From Streptomyces niger (GTDB lineage Bacteria; Actinomycetota; Actinomycetes; Streptomycetales; Streptomycetaceae), in NCBI RefSeq assembly GCF_000718305.1, contig NZ_JOFQ01000013.1:124001-188000 (forward strand): DNA of 64,000 nt. Reading direction: 5' to 3'. Numbering within the stretch: position 1 is the first letter of the stretch; each line of letters starts with the position of its first letter. This document shows, piece by piece, positions 26,301 to 34,583 of this stretch. Below the pieces are notes generated by a model. That model was not told where the DNA came from and did not search any database. It saw only the letters and a program-made list of their open reading frames with translations. The position numbers were made by a program, and so were the translations under genes.

Positions 26301-27665
26301 TCAGCTCCGCTTCAGCCAGCGCAGTCCGTAGGCCGGCATGTCGAAGGTCCGGCCGTCGATCTTCGCCTGGATGGGGCGGCCGAGGGTGTTGACGACCAGG
26401 ACGGCATCGTCGTCGGCGAGCACCTTGACGTTGGGCCGGTCGTCCGGCGCGACGGAGACGGACCGGAAGGCGGTGCCCGGCGGGAATTCCTTGCCGAACC
26501 GGGCGAGCAGCTTCATCATCGGCAGTTCTTCGCCGCCGCCGTCCAGTTCCGTGCTGCGCCAGAGGCAGCCGGGGCAGTCCGCGTCCTCGTTCTGCGGATT
26601 CCAGTACAGCGCGGTGGCGACGCCGGCCTTCGCCATTTCCATCATGGCGGTGGCCTGTACCGCGGTGCGGTGCGTTTCGCTCCAGCCGTTGCGGTCGTCG
26701 TTCTCGTCGGCGACCTCGACGTACCACTCCGTCCACCACACCGGCAGCCCGGTCTCCTCACGGAGCCACCGCGTGACGTCACCGAATTTCTTTGTCGCCC
26801 CGAATTCGTCCGGCGCGTAGGAGTTGTCACGGGTGTAGCTGGAGCCGTCGACGGCCAGGAAGTCGGCCCCCGCCTTGTGCTGGTTCCAGTAGGAGATGGC
26901 GTCCAGTACGCGCTGGTCGACGGAGCCCCAGTCCCCCGAGAGGTCGGACGCGTAGGAGTCCTCACCCGGCCGGTAGCTGTCCATCACGACGTACGGACCG
27001 CCGACCTGGATCGCCGGATCGACCTTTTTCAACTCCTCGTAGACGAGGTTGTACAACCGGGTGTAGCCCTCGTAGTCCCAGCGGTTCCGGTCCTCGTCGA
27101 AGAATCCCTTGAATTCGTTCCAGACGATGAAGTGCCGGACCTCCGGATAGCGTTTCGCTATCTTCCCCGCCAGTTTCGCGAAGTCCTCGTAATGGTCCGC
27201 GTCGGGCGCCTTCTCCAGCTCGCCCCAGTCCGTCTTCCCGGCCTTTCCGCCCTTCATCCAGTCCGGCGAGCAGCACAGGGTGAGGACGGGCGTGCCGCCG
27301 GTGCTGCGCATCAGGGCCAGCCGGCGGTCCAGGTCGTGGAAGTCGTATCTCCCCGGGCTCGGTTCGGGATTGCGCGCGCCCCAGCCCATGATGTGCTGGT
27401 TCTGCGGCATCGGATCGTCGGTGAGCAGCCGGTCCGCCTCCACCTCGGCGGCGTGCTCGCCGCGGTCGGCGCTGAACTCGGTGTGCGTGAACCCCCAGCC
27501 CAGCTGCTCCATCGCCTCGGAGCCGCCGAGCACCCCGTTGTCCGCTCCCCCGCCCCGCTGCCCGCCCGGCGACATCCCACATATGACCAGGAGCAACGCC
27601 AGAACCATCGCCCCCGTCCCGAGGAACGCGGCGATCACCCACCGCGCCCGTCCCGGTATCGGCAC
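26301..27665 (-). CDS. Membrane-anchored clan GH-A glycoside hydrolase (GH39-like)
   Basis: A 454-aa protein with one N-terminal membrane helix (res 9-29) and an extracellular domain. HFIVWNEFKGFF places a predicted acid/base Glu184 in the W-N-E motif of clan GH-A barrels; LPVWWTEWYVEV places the nucleophile Glu313 on a later strand, 129 residues on, as in GH39 and relatives. SPDWMKGG and NQHKAGADFLAVDGSSY support a TIM barrel with a short beta tail. Start GTG 27665 is preferred (GGGGGG 6-11 bases upstream); upstream GTG codons are possible. Convergent with the flippase gene, so it likely trims or cuts the polymer that locus makes. Codon use is slightly less GC-rich than its neighbours. Confidence 0.8.
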   Translation of the reverse strand: MPIPGRARWVIAAFLGTGAMVLALLLVICGMSPGGQRGGGADNGVLGGSEAMEQLGWGFTHTEFSADRGEHAAEVEADRLLTDDPMPQNQHIMGWGARNPEPSPGRYDFHDLDRRLALMRSTGGTPVLTLCCSPDWMKGGKAGKTDWGELEKAPDADHYEDFAKLAGKIAKRYPEVRHFIVWNEFKGFFDEDRNRWDYEGYTRLYNLVYEELKKVDPAIQVGGPYVVMDSYRPGEDSYASDLSGDWGSVDQRVLDAISYWNQHKAGADFLAVDGSSYTRDNSYAPDEFGATKKFGDVTRWLREETGLPVWWTEWYVEVADENDDRNGWSETHRTAVQATAMMEMAKAGVATALYWNPQNEDADCPGCLWRSTELDGGGEELPMMKLLARFGKEFPPGTAFRSVSVAPDDRPNVKVLADDDAVLVVNTLGRPIQAKIDGRTFDMPAYGLRWLKRS

Positions 27666-27852
27666 CCGTAACCCCCCATGACGTCCCACAACGGACAAGC
27701 CTAGCCAGGATTCCACCTGTTGAGCCGCAATCGCGCGTAACGGGTGCGTTGTGGACACGAACCCGGGCGCCACCTGTCAAGTGCCCGTCAAGAGCGTGTC
27801 CGGTTCCGGGCCGGCCGGGCAATCCGGTAATTCCGTGTACGGCGTGCGGGTC

Positions 27853-28983
27853 ATGCCCGATCATGGCCCCATGTGTGCCGATCACCTTCCGCCGGCCGCC
27901 GCCGAGGAGTCGCTGCCGATCCGCCTGACGATGGACGACAGCGACTCCCCGTCCGACGTGGTGGACGCCCTGTTCCTGGGCCGGTTCGCCAACGGACGAC
28001 AGCCGTACGCCCGCAGCCGCTCCGTGGAGCGGGTCAAGCAGGGCCTGACGCTGCTGCCGCCCGGCGCCGAGGTGCTGCGCTCGGCCCGCGACGACGACCG
28101 CAGCGCCACCCTCGCCGAGGGCGACGGCTGGACGCTGCTCATCTCGCGCTGGAGCCGCGGCGCCGACATCACGGTCACGGCGGTCAGCGACGAGCTGGCG
28201 GAGAAGGTGCTGGCGCAGTCCGCCGACGGCGCCGAGGACGAGCCGGAGCCGCAGCCCGCCAACGTCTCGATGGGCTTCTGGTACTACTCCCCGCGCCGCG
28301 GCCCGTACCGCACCACCCGGCAGATCTCCGCCGGCACCTGGGACGAGATCCGGCCCAACTACACCGCGCCGGTCGCCGACGCGCTCGACGGCCTGATGAA
28401 GGTCACCCCCGAGGAGATCGCCGGCCGGCTGCTGCTCCTGCACGGTCCGCCCGGCACGGGCAAGACCTCGGCGCTGCGCACCCTCGCCCGGTCCTGGCGC
28501 GACTGGTGCCAGGTGGACTGCGTCCTGGACCCGGAGCGGCTCTTCAACGACGTCGGCTACCTGATGGACATCGCCATCGGCGAGGACGACGCGTCGGGCC
28601 GGGGCCGCTGGCGGCTGCTGCTCCTGGAGGACTGCGACGAGCTGATCCGCGGCGAGGCGCGGCACACCGCGGGGCAGGCGCTCTCCCGCCTGCTGAACCT
28701 GACGGACGGCCTCCTGGGCCAGGGCCGCAACGTCCTCGTCGGCGTCACGACCAACGAGGACCTGGAGCGGCTGCACCCGGCGGTGGTCCGGCCCGGCCGC
28801 TGCCTGGCCCGTATCGAGGTCGGCCCGCTCACCCGTACCGAAGCGGTCGGCTGGCTGGGCTCGGACGAGGGCATCGGCCGCGACGGCGCGAGCCTCGCCG
28901 AGCTGTACGCGCTCCGCCGGGGCACCCGCCCCGCCGCCGTCCCGGCCCAGGACACGGGCGCCGACGCGGGGCTGTACCTGTGA
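27853..28983 (+). CDS. AAA-family ATPase with N-terminal domain of unknown function
   Basis: A 376-aa cytoplasmic protein. Walker A GPPGTGKT (res 198-205), Walker B LLLLEDCDELI (from 255), sensor region LVGVTTNEDLERLHP and the arginine-finger segment RPGRCLARI place it among classic AAA proteins of the BCS1/p97 type. The first 190 residues, including GFWYYSPRRGPYRT, have no recognised enzyme motif (possibly the actinobacterial DUF5925 arrangement; from memory). ATG 27853 is chosen; ATG 27871 is also possible. Divergent from the glycosidase gene. Substrate and partner are unknown; a remodelling chaperone role is inference. Confidence 0.85.
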   Translation: MPDHGPMCADHLPPAAAEESLPIRLTMDDSDSPSDVVDALFLGRFANGRQPYARSRSVERVKQGLTLLPPGAEVLRSARDDDRSATLAEGDGWTLLISRWSRGADITVTAVSDELAEKVLAQSADGAEDEPEPQPANVSMGFWYYSPRRGPYRTTRQISAGTWDEIRPNYTAPVADALDGLMKVTPEEIAGRLLLLHGPPGTGKTSALRTLARSWRDWCQVDCVLDPERLFNDVGYLMDIAIGEDDASGRGRWRLLLLEDCDELIRGEARHTAGQALSRLLNLTDGLLGQGRNVLVGVTTNEDLERLHPAVVRPGRCLARIEVGPLTRTEAVGWLGSDEGIGRDGASLAELYALRRGTRPAAVPAQDTGADAGLYL

Positions 28984-29365
28984 CCCGTGCCGCTGCCACG
29001 AACCGCGCCGCGGCCGGCCGGCGCCTGTCAGCCGCGCCGGCGATCGTCAGTGGACCGCCCGTGCCGATCCTCGGTCGGGCCGCCTCGGACGGAACGGGGG
29101 AGAGGGAGGTGGGCCCGTCGGGCCGCCGACTTGCCGACACGTCGGCCATGGGCCCGTCGCCCCCGGCAGGCGCTCGGCCTGTCGGCCCCGGCAGGCGCTC
29201 GGTCCGTCGCCCCGGCAGGCGCTCGGTCCCCGGCCCGGTTCACTCCGCGGGCCGGTTCACTCCGCGGGCCGGTTCGCCTCACCGCCCCGGTTCACCTCCG
29301 CGGGCCGGTGGACCGCTGCCGTCCCGGTTCACCTCCGCGAGCCGGTGGACCGCTGCCGTCCCGGT
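28984..29365. other. Repeat-rich gap (382 bp) between AAA ATPase and pirin genes
   Basis: No gene supported. From about 29160 on it is built of short degenerate tandem repeats: about 23-bp units containing GGCAGGCGCTCGG (29166-29232), 17-bp units GGTTCACTCCGCGGGCC (29237-29253 and 29254-29270), then the 37-bp array at 29289-29399 that runs into the 3' end of the pirin gene. The shared element GGTTCAC suggests the families grew from one another. Confidence 0.75.
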
Positions 29366-29399
29366 TCACCTCCGCGAGCCGGTGGACCGCTGCCGTCCC
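29289..29399. repeat. Three 37-bp direct tandem repeats
   Basis: Units 29289-29325, 29326-29362 and 29363-29399 begin GGTTCACCTCCGCG and end CCGCTGCCGTCCC; unit 1 differs from units 2-3 by one base (G for A). No spacers separate them. The pirin stop codon (29366-29368) lies in the third copy. Confidence 0.9.
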
Positions 29400-30346
29400 C
29401 GCGGCTTGAGCGGAACCGCCGGCAGGGGCGGCGCCGCCAGTGGCGGACCGTCGTAACCGTGCACCGTCCCGAACCGCTCCCCCGCCATCCACGCCTCACG
29501 CGCCGCGGCCACCTCGTCACCGCTGCGCGCGACGAAGTTCCACCACATGACGATCTGCTCCTCGAACGGTTCGCCGCCCAGCAGCATCAGGCTGCTGTCG
29601 ACATCGGCCCGCACCGGCAACTCGCCGCGCCCGCACCCCAGGTACAGCAGCGAACCGGGCGACAGCCGGACGCCGTCCACCTCGCTCTCGCCCTCGATCG
29701 TCAGCACGGCGTACTCGAAGTCGCTCTCCAGCGGCAGCCGTACGTGCGTCCCCGCGCGGAACGTGATGTCCGCCCCGACCAGCGGCGAATAGGTCGTGCC
29801 GGGTGACCGCGCCCCCGCCAGCTCCCCGAGGATCACGGTCGCGCTCAGCCCACCGCCCCCGGTGATCACCGGCAGGTCGCTGTGGTGCTCGAACGACGGC
29901 ATCTTCCCCCGGTGCTCGTTCGGCAACGCGACCCACAGCTGCGCACCGTGCAGCACCCGGCTGTGGTCGCGCGGCGACTCCTCCGAGTGCGCGATCGCCC
30001 GCCCCGATGTCATCAGCCCCAGCTCGCGCGGCCGTACGGTCTGCAGCGAGCCGAGACTGTCGCGGTGCAGCACCTCGCCCTCACGCAGCCAACTGACCGT
30101 CTGCAGGCCCATGTGCGGATGCGGCGGCACCTGCATCCCGGGCTCCCCGGCGATGTCATCGGGACCGTAGTGGTCCACGAAGCACCAGGCCCCGACCATC
30201 CTGCGGCCGAGGTTGGGCAGCAGTCTGCGGACCAGCGTGGACTCCCCCAGCGGCACCTGCTTGCCCGGCTGGACGTCCCGGACCGGTCCGGTCCGGCCGC
30301 CACCCCCGCAGAGACTGGCCGCGGGCTTGAGATCGAGGTTGCTCAT
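29366..30346 (-). CDS. Pirin family protein (cupin, quercetinase-like)
   Basis: A 326-aa bicupin. The N-terminal cupin has the pirin block PPHPHMGLQTVSWL and TSGRAIAHSEESP, providing three histidines and a glutamate for metal; DHYGPDD is also conserved. Bacterial pirins show quercetin 2,3-dioxygenase activity or act as regulators. The last 12 residues (RGRQRSTGSRR) are encoded by the 37-bp repeats, so the original C-terminus may have ended slightly earlier or been reshaped by repeat growth. It starts 18 bases after ddaH on the same strand and is probably co-transcribed. Confidence 0.93.
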   Translation of the reverse strand: MSNLDLKPAASLCGGGGRTGPVRDVQPGKQVPLGESTLVRRLLPNLGRRMVGAWCFVDHYGPDDIAGEPGMQVPPHPHMGLQTVSWLREGEVLHRDSLGSLQTVRPRELGLMTSGRAIAHSEESPRDHSRVLHGAQLWVALPNEHRGKMPSFEHHSDLPVITGGGGLSATVILGELAGARSPGTTYSPLVGADITFRAGTHVRLPLESDFEYAVLTIEGESEVDGVRLSPGSLLYLGCGRGELPVRADVDSSLMLLGGEPFEEQIVMWWNFVARSGDEVAAAREAWMAGERFGTVHGYDGPPLAAPPLPAVPLKPRGRQRSTGSRR

Positions 30347-30364
30347 ACCGTCACGATATGGCGG

Positions 30365-31147
30365 TCATGCCGACAGCTCCCGCAGGCGTACGGACAGACA
30401 CGTCACGCACCCCTCCAGCTTCTCGAACTCCCCGATGTCGACGGGCACCGGCAGGTACCCAAGATCGGCGAACAGCTCGGCACTCTTGGGCGCACTGGCC
30501 GCCATCAGCAGTTTTCCCCCGCCCAGCAGCACCACGTGGGAACCGGACTCCTCCGGTACGGCCAGGAAACGCGGGAAGAGCGCCCGCGCCTCGTCGTCGA
30601 CGAGCGGTGGGTGTCCGATGACGGTGCCGTCGGGAAGTGCGGTGACGGCCGACTTCAGGTGCAGGACCTTGCTGACCGGTACGGCGACGACCCGTGCCCC
30701 CAATGGCTCGAATGCTGCACGGATTTGGCGCACTCCCTCGGCATTGGTACGACCGCCCCGGCCCACGTACACCGTGTCGCCGACCTTCAGTACGTCCCCG
30801 CCGTCCAGCGTCCCCGGCTCGCGGACCCGGCCGACGAAGCAACCGAGGGCCGCCACGGTCTCGGCGGCCGCCACGGTCTCCGGCTTCCGCTCGTCCGCGC
30901 CGGGCCGCGAGATCAGCGCGGCGTTGCGGTACACCACCATGGTGTCCTCGACGAAGGCGCCGTCCGGGCAGTCGTCGGCGGGCGGCACCTCGATCGTCTC
31001 CCAGCCGTGCGCCCGCAACGTCCCGACGTACGTCTCCCACTGCCGCACCGCGAGTCCGGCGTCGACCGGCTGCCGGTCGATGTGCGTGACCAGCCCGTCG
31101 GCGAGCCGCGGACTCGGCCGGCGCACAAGAGCCTTCTTGCTGGTCAT
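30365..31147 (-). CDS. ddaH: Dimethylarginine dimethylaminohydrolase / arginine deiminase-fold enzyme
   Basis: A 260-aa enzyme of the guanidine-modifying superfamily. FVEDTMVV, LDGGDVLKVGDTVYVG, HLKSAV (catalytic His) and the C-terminal EGCVTCLSVRL with nucleophile Cys250 are the DDAH signature set. It would hydrolyse methylated arginines to citrulline and methylamines. Full-length and compact. The pirin gene follows at 18 bases. Upstream is a 259-bp gap with a polypyrimidine tract. Confidence 0.93.
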   Translation of the reverse strand: MTSKKALVRRPSPRLADGLVTHIDRQPVDAGLAVRQWETYVGTLRAHGWETIEVPPADDCPDGAFVEDTMVVYRNAALISRPGADERKPETVAAAETVAALGCFVGRVREPGTLDGGDVLKVGDTVYVGRGGRTNAEGVRQIRAAFEPLGARVVAVPVSKVLHLKSAVTALPDGTVIGHPPLVDDEARALFPRFLAVPEESGSHVVLLGGGKLLMAASAPKSAELFADLGYLPVPVDIGEFEKLEGCVTCLSVRLRELSA

Positions 31148-31311
31148 AGCGGTTCCACCACCCTGCGATTCGAGCCGCCCGGCACCGGCCGGCCGCCCGA
31201 CCGCACGGCCGTTACTGAACGACGAGTGAGCGGGTGCACCCTACGCGCCCCTCCATCCACCGAACAGGCACATGCCATCCCACCGTCCCACCAGGCGCCG
31301 ACTTTTGCGGC

Positions 31312-31412
31312 GCCCCCTGCCTCTGCCCCTGCCCTTACTCCTGCCTCTTCCTCTGCCTCTTCCTCTGCCTCTTCCTCTTCTTCTCCCTCTGCCTCTGCTT
31401 CTCCCTCTACCC
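31312..31412. repeat. Polypyrimidine tract with 12-bp repeats
   Basis: About 100 bases of nearly pure C/T on the plus strand, interrupted by few purines, with CCTCTTCCTCTG at 31344-31355 and 31356-31367 and a partial third copy to 31379. Such polypurine-polypyrimidine DNA can form triplex structures. It lies between the ddaH start and the stop of the short GntR gene. Confidence 0.8.
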
Positions 31413-31811
31413 CGCGTTCGCCTCTCCCGCGTCGCCGTAGGTGGCTCGCAGCGCCGTCACCGCCGCGGACAGCGCGGCCTGATGATCGAGACCGAGCCGC
31501 TGTGCCCGCTGCGCGAAGGCCAACGCGGCCTCGGCGGCCTGCTGTGCCCCCGCGTCCCCGGCGGCCGCGATGAACGTGCCGTTGCGGCCGCGCGTCTCGA
31601 TCACCCCGTCGCTCTCCAGCGCCCGGTACGCCTTGGCCACGGTGTTCGCCGCCAGCCCCAGCTCCCCCGCCAACCCACGCACCGTCGGCAGCCGGAACCC
31701 GGCCGGCAACCGCCCACTGCGCGCCTGCTCGGCAATCTGGGTGCGGACCTGCTCGTACGGCGCCTCCGCCGCCTCCTGATCGACAACGAGCTGCAGCGGA
31801 TGCAGGACCAC
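31407..31811 (-). CDS. Short GntR-family regulator (YtrA type)
   Basis: A 134-aa regulator: winged helix (EQVRTQIAEQARSGRLPAGF, LPTVRGLAGELGLAANTVAK, wing ALESDGVIETRGRNGTFI) followed by only about 45 helical residues, the size of the YtrA subgroup, which usually controls ABC transporters or nearby genes. GTG 31811 is selected because GGGAG lies 7 bases upstream; a longer frame to 31856 lacks a ribosome site. Its stop falls at the edge of the polypyrimidine tract. Divergent from the GNAT gene; no ABC transporter is adjacent. Confidence 0.88.
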   Translation of the reverse strand: MVLHPLQLVVDQEAAEAPYEQVRTQIAEQARSGRLPAGFRLPTVRGLAGELGLAANTVAKAYRALESDGVIETRGRNGTFIAAAGDAGAQQAAEAALAFAQRAQRLGLDHQAALSAAVTALRATYGDAGEANAG

Positions 31812-32023
31812 AGTGACACTCCCAAGAAGACCGAGCCGACGAACCTTTTGTCCCACCCATTGTGCTCCGCCCCGAACCCCTCACCCCGCCACCACACCGG
31901 GAGAAGCGCCTCTCGAACCGCATCCCTGAAGCGCGACTTCTGGGGGACGGGGGGTGCGTGCCCGGGGGGCGGGGGCCCTCGTGCCTCGGGACGTGTCACT
32001 CGGCTCGCCGCCTTCCGGGGGCC

Positions 32024-32087
<64 letters not shown>

Positions 32088-32169
32088 CGGCTTCGGCCCC
32101 AGCCGCGGCTCCGGCTCCGGCTCCGGCTCCGGCCCCAGATCCGACGCCAATCCTGGCCCCGGCCCCGGC

Positions 32170-32181
32170 CCCAATATTGGG
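32170..32181. promoter_or_regulatory. Palindrome CCCAATATTGGG upstream of the GNAT gene
   Basis: Perfect 12-bp palindrome, 37 bases before the ATG; position and AT core suit an operator or a promoter -10 region. Confidence 0.4.
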
Positions 32182-32218
32182 AGGCGTGCGGAGCAGGCGC
32201 GGCGTAGCGTCCGGCGGC

Positions 32219-33187
32219 ATGTCACTCTCCGTCCGTGCGTTCCGCCCTTCCGATGCCAAGGCCGTCGCCGAAGTACATCGGGCCGCCGCCTCCTTCCTCG
32301 TCTGCACTCCGCAGTCCGTGGCCTGGGAGGCCGCCAACGCCCCGGCCGCCCAACAGTTCCAGATCCTCGTCGCCGAGCTGGACAACCAACTCGTCGGCGC
32401 CGCCAAGACCGGCCTGGTCCACGACAGCGCCGTCCCGGGCCAAGCGATCGCGAACCCGATGGTTCACCCCGCACACCGCGGCCACGGCGCCGGTCGCGCC
32501 CTGCTCGCTGCTGCCGAGGAGCGTCTCGCGGCCCTCGGTGCCGCCCGGATCTTCGCCTGGGTCCAGGAGGACAGCCGCTCCACTGTCTTCGCCGAGCGCA
32601 ACGGCTACCACCGCAGCCGCACATCCCGCTTCCTCCGCCTCGACCTGGCCCGTACTCCCTTGCCGCCGCTCCCCGATCACCTCCCTCCTGGTGTGGAGCT
32701 GCGTCCCGCCGCCGACTTCGGCGCCGATCCCTATCCGCTGTACCTTCTCGACGCCGAAGCCGCCTGTGACGAGCCGAGTGACGTGCCCGCGGACACCATG
32801 TCGTACGAGAACTGGCTCACCGAGACCTGGGAGCATCCGGACATCGACCTCGGCCTCACCACGGTCGCGACGGTCGACGGCGAACCGGCCGCGTTCAGCG
32901 CCGTGGCCGCCGACGGCCTCGGCCGCTGCTCGTCCGCCATGACCGGTGCCAAGCGCGCCTTCCGCGGCCGCGGCCTGGCCAAGCTCGCCAAGTTGCGCGC
33001 GCTGCACGAGGCCCGGGCGGCCGGCTGTACCGAGGCGTTCACGGGCAACGACGCCACCAACGCGCCGATGCTCGCCATCAACAAGGGCTTCGGTTACGAG
33101 CCGTTCGGCACCGAGTGGCGCTGCGTCCGGGGGCTCGACGCCCCGCCACAGCGAGTGGACGCCGGGGATATGCGTGGCCCGGCCTGA
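32219..33187 (+). CDS. GNAT N-acetyltransferase with two GNAT domains
   Basis: A 322-aa protein. The first domain has the acetyl-CoA loop as HPAHRGHGAGRALL (Q/R-x-x-G-x-G/A pattern) followed by AERNGYHRSR; the second has AKRAFRGRGLAKLAKL and TGNDATNAPMLAINKGFGY, the usual C-terminal part of tandem GNAT proteins. It would transfer an acetyl group to a small amine or antibiotic-like compound. ATG 32219 is the first start after the poly-C region; the open frame through that tract would encode only polyproline and is rejected. Stop is 22 bases from the convergent methyltransferase-Nudix gene. Confidence 0.9.
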   Translation: MSLSVRAFRPSDAKAVAEVHRAAASFLVCTPQSVAWEAANAPAAQQFQILVAELDNQLVGAAKTGLVHDSAVPGQAIANPMVHPAHRGHGAGRALLAAAEERLAALGAARIFAWVQEDSRSTVFAERNGYHRSRTSRFLRLDLARTPLPPLPDHLPPGVELRPAADFGADPYPLYLLDAEAACDEPSDVPADTMSYENWLTETWEHPDIDLGLTTVATVDGEPAAFSAVAADGLGRCSSAMTGAKRAFRGRGLAKLAKLRALHEARAAGCTEAFTGNDATNAPMLAINKGFGYEPFGTEWRCVRGLDAPPQRVDAGDMRGPA

Positions 33188-33209
33188 ACCGCTGTCGTCG
33201 TCGCCGATG

Positions 33210-34442
33210 TCATCGTGGGCCTCCTCCCCGCCTCATGGTGTGGGCGCTCGTCGCCCTGGGCTTCGCATCCTCCGGGGTGTTGTCGCCGGTGTCGTTGCCG
33301 GTGTCGCTGCCGGGGTTGTCGCCGGTATGGCTCAGGGGCAGGGGTATCGCTCGGTGGGTACCTGCCGGGTCGTAGGCGATGGTGTCGCCGGGCCGGTGCC
33401 AGTGCAGGAGGAAGCGCTGTCCCGCGCGGTACGCGTCCAGACCGGCTCTGCAGTAGGCCACCATGTCGTCCGGCAGGGCGTCCAGCGGGAACCAGTCGAG
33501 CTCCGAGCATTTCTCCGGCTCGCGGTTGGCCGGCTCGCCGCCCGCGCCGTACCTCGCCTCGAAGAACCAGCCGACCCGGGGGCGTCCTTCGGGGCTGCGG
33601 TGTTGCATGACCAGCGCGACGCGGAGGTCGGACGGGCCCAGCCGAAGTCCGAGCTCCTCTCCGGCTTCTCTGATCATCGCCTCCTGGACGTCCTCGCCGT
33701 CTTCGGCGTGCCCGCTGGGTGCGTGCAGCAGCCCGTCGGCGTACCCGGTGTTCGCACGCCGGGCGAGCAGGACCTCGTCTCCGCGACGCAGGATCAGGTG
33801 GACATCGATCACCTCCGTATGGCGGGCCGGCGGCGCTGGGTGGACCACGAGGGCGTACCGCTCGTCCGCCACCTCTCTGCCCCACAGTGCGGTGTCTCCC
33901 GCGAGCTGCTCCAGGTGCGTGCGGCGGGCCAGCGGCGCGGTCAGGCCTTCCAGTTCGGTGGCGGTGAAGCCGACCGGGTCCGCCTCGCCCCACTGGCCCT
34001 CGATCAGGACCAGTCGGCCCCCGGGGCGCAGCAGCCGCGCCCAGCTCCGCAGTACCGTCTCGGGGTCGGGCAGCGCCCACAGCACGTGCCGGACCAGGAC
34101 CACGTCGAACTGCCGCTCCGTCACCGGTGGTCGGGCGGCGTCACCGATCAGCAGCCGGGCGTCCCACTCCGCGAGCTTGGCGCGGGCCGCCTCGACCATG
34201 CGCGGTGAGCGGTCGACGCCGGTGACGCGATGGCCCTGCTCGGCGGCGAGCAGGGCCATGCTGCCCGTGCCGCAGCCGAGGTCGAGAACGTCGGACGGTT
34301 CGGCCGGCAGCCAGGACTGCAGCCGGGCCGCCCATGCGGCGCGTACTTCCGGATCGCGGAGTCCGTGATCCGGCTCGTCGTCGAACCGCTCGGCGGCGGA
34401 TTCCCAGTAACCGGCGTCGGTGACCGGTGTGTCGGTAGCCAT
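33210..34442 (-). CDS. Fusion of SAM-dependent methyltransferase and Nudix hydrolase
   Basis: A 410-aa two-domain protein. Residues 1-200 are a class I methyltransferase with motif I VLDLGCGTG (52-60), acidic end of strand 2 (GVDRS) and LLRPGGRLVLIEGQWG. Residues 208-360 are a Nudix hydrolase with a complete box G-x5-E-x7-REAGEELGL (244-266). About 45 C-terminal residues are low-complexity (repeats of GxDTGD) and encoded by short GTG/GCCGG repeats. No frameshift separates the domains, so it is one polypeptide. A coupled methylation/hydrolysis role on nucleotides is inference. The N-terminal residues AGYWESAAERFDDEPDH are typical of this methyltransferase group. Confidence 0.9.
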   Translation of the reverse strand: MATDTPVTDAGYWESAAERFDDEPDHGLRDPEVRAAWAARLQSWLPAEPSDVLDLGCGTGSMALLAAEQGHRVTGVDRSPRMVEAARAKLAEWDARLLIGDAARPPVTERQFDVVLVRHVLWALPDPETVLRSWARLLRPGGRLVLIEGQWGEADPVGFTATELEGLTAPLARRTHLEQLAGDTALWGREVADERYALVVHPAPPARHTEVIDVHLILRRGDEVLLARRANTGYADGLLHAPSGHAEDGEDVQEAMIREAGEELGLRLGPSDLRVALVMQHRSPEGRPRVGWFFEARYGAGGEPANREPEKCSELDWFPLDALPDDMVAYCRAGLDAYRAGQRFLLHWHRPGDTIAYDPAGTHRAIPLPLSHTGDNPGSDTGNDTGDNTPEDAKPRATSAHTMRRGGGPR

Positions 34443-34509
34443 GGGTCGATAGTGACAGGGCGCACTGACACTCGCTTCGGCCTGTGGATAACCCCGATTC
34501 GGGGTCTGC

Positions 34510-34578
34510 GGCGCCGGTCAGAGCCGGGGAACGCGCCGCCGGACCGGCCGGGGTCCGCTCCCCGGTCGGCCCGGCGCC
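34510..34578 (-). terminator. Compound inverted repeat downstream of tctA
   Basis: GGCGCCGG (34510-34517) pairs with CCGGCGCC (34571-34578) and CCGGGGA (34524-34530) with TCCCCGG (34559-34565), enclosing GGACC/GGTCC. Begins 6 bases past the tctA stop. Confidence 0.6.
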
Positions 34579-34583
34579 GGTTC

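Noticed and set aside
29289..29399. 37-bp repeats as a CRISPR array
   Set aside because: The units are directly adjacent with no spacers, and no cas gene is present.
27873..29456. Long plus-strand frame over the AAA ATPase gene and the repeat gap
   Set aside because: Out of frame with the Walker motifs; the translation is Arg/Pro/Gly-rich and includes the repeats.
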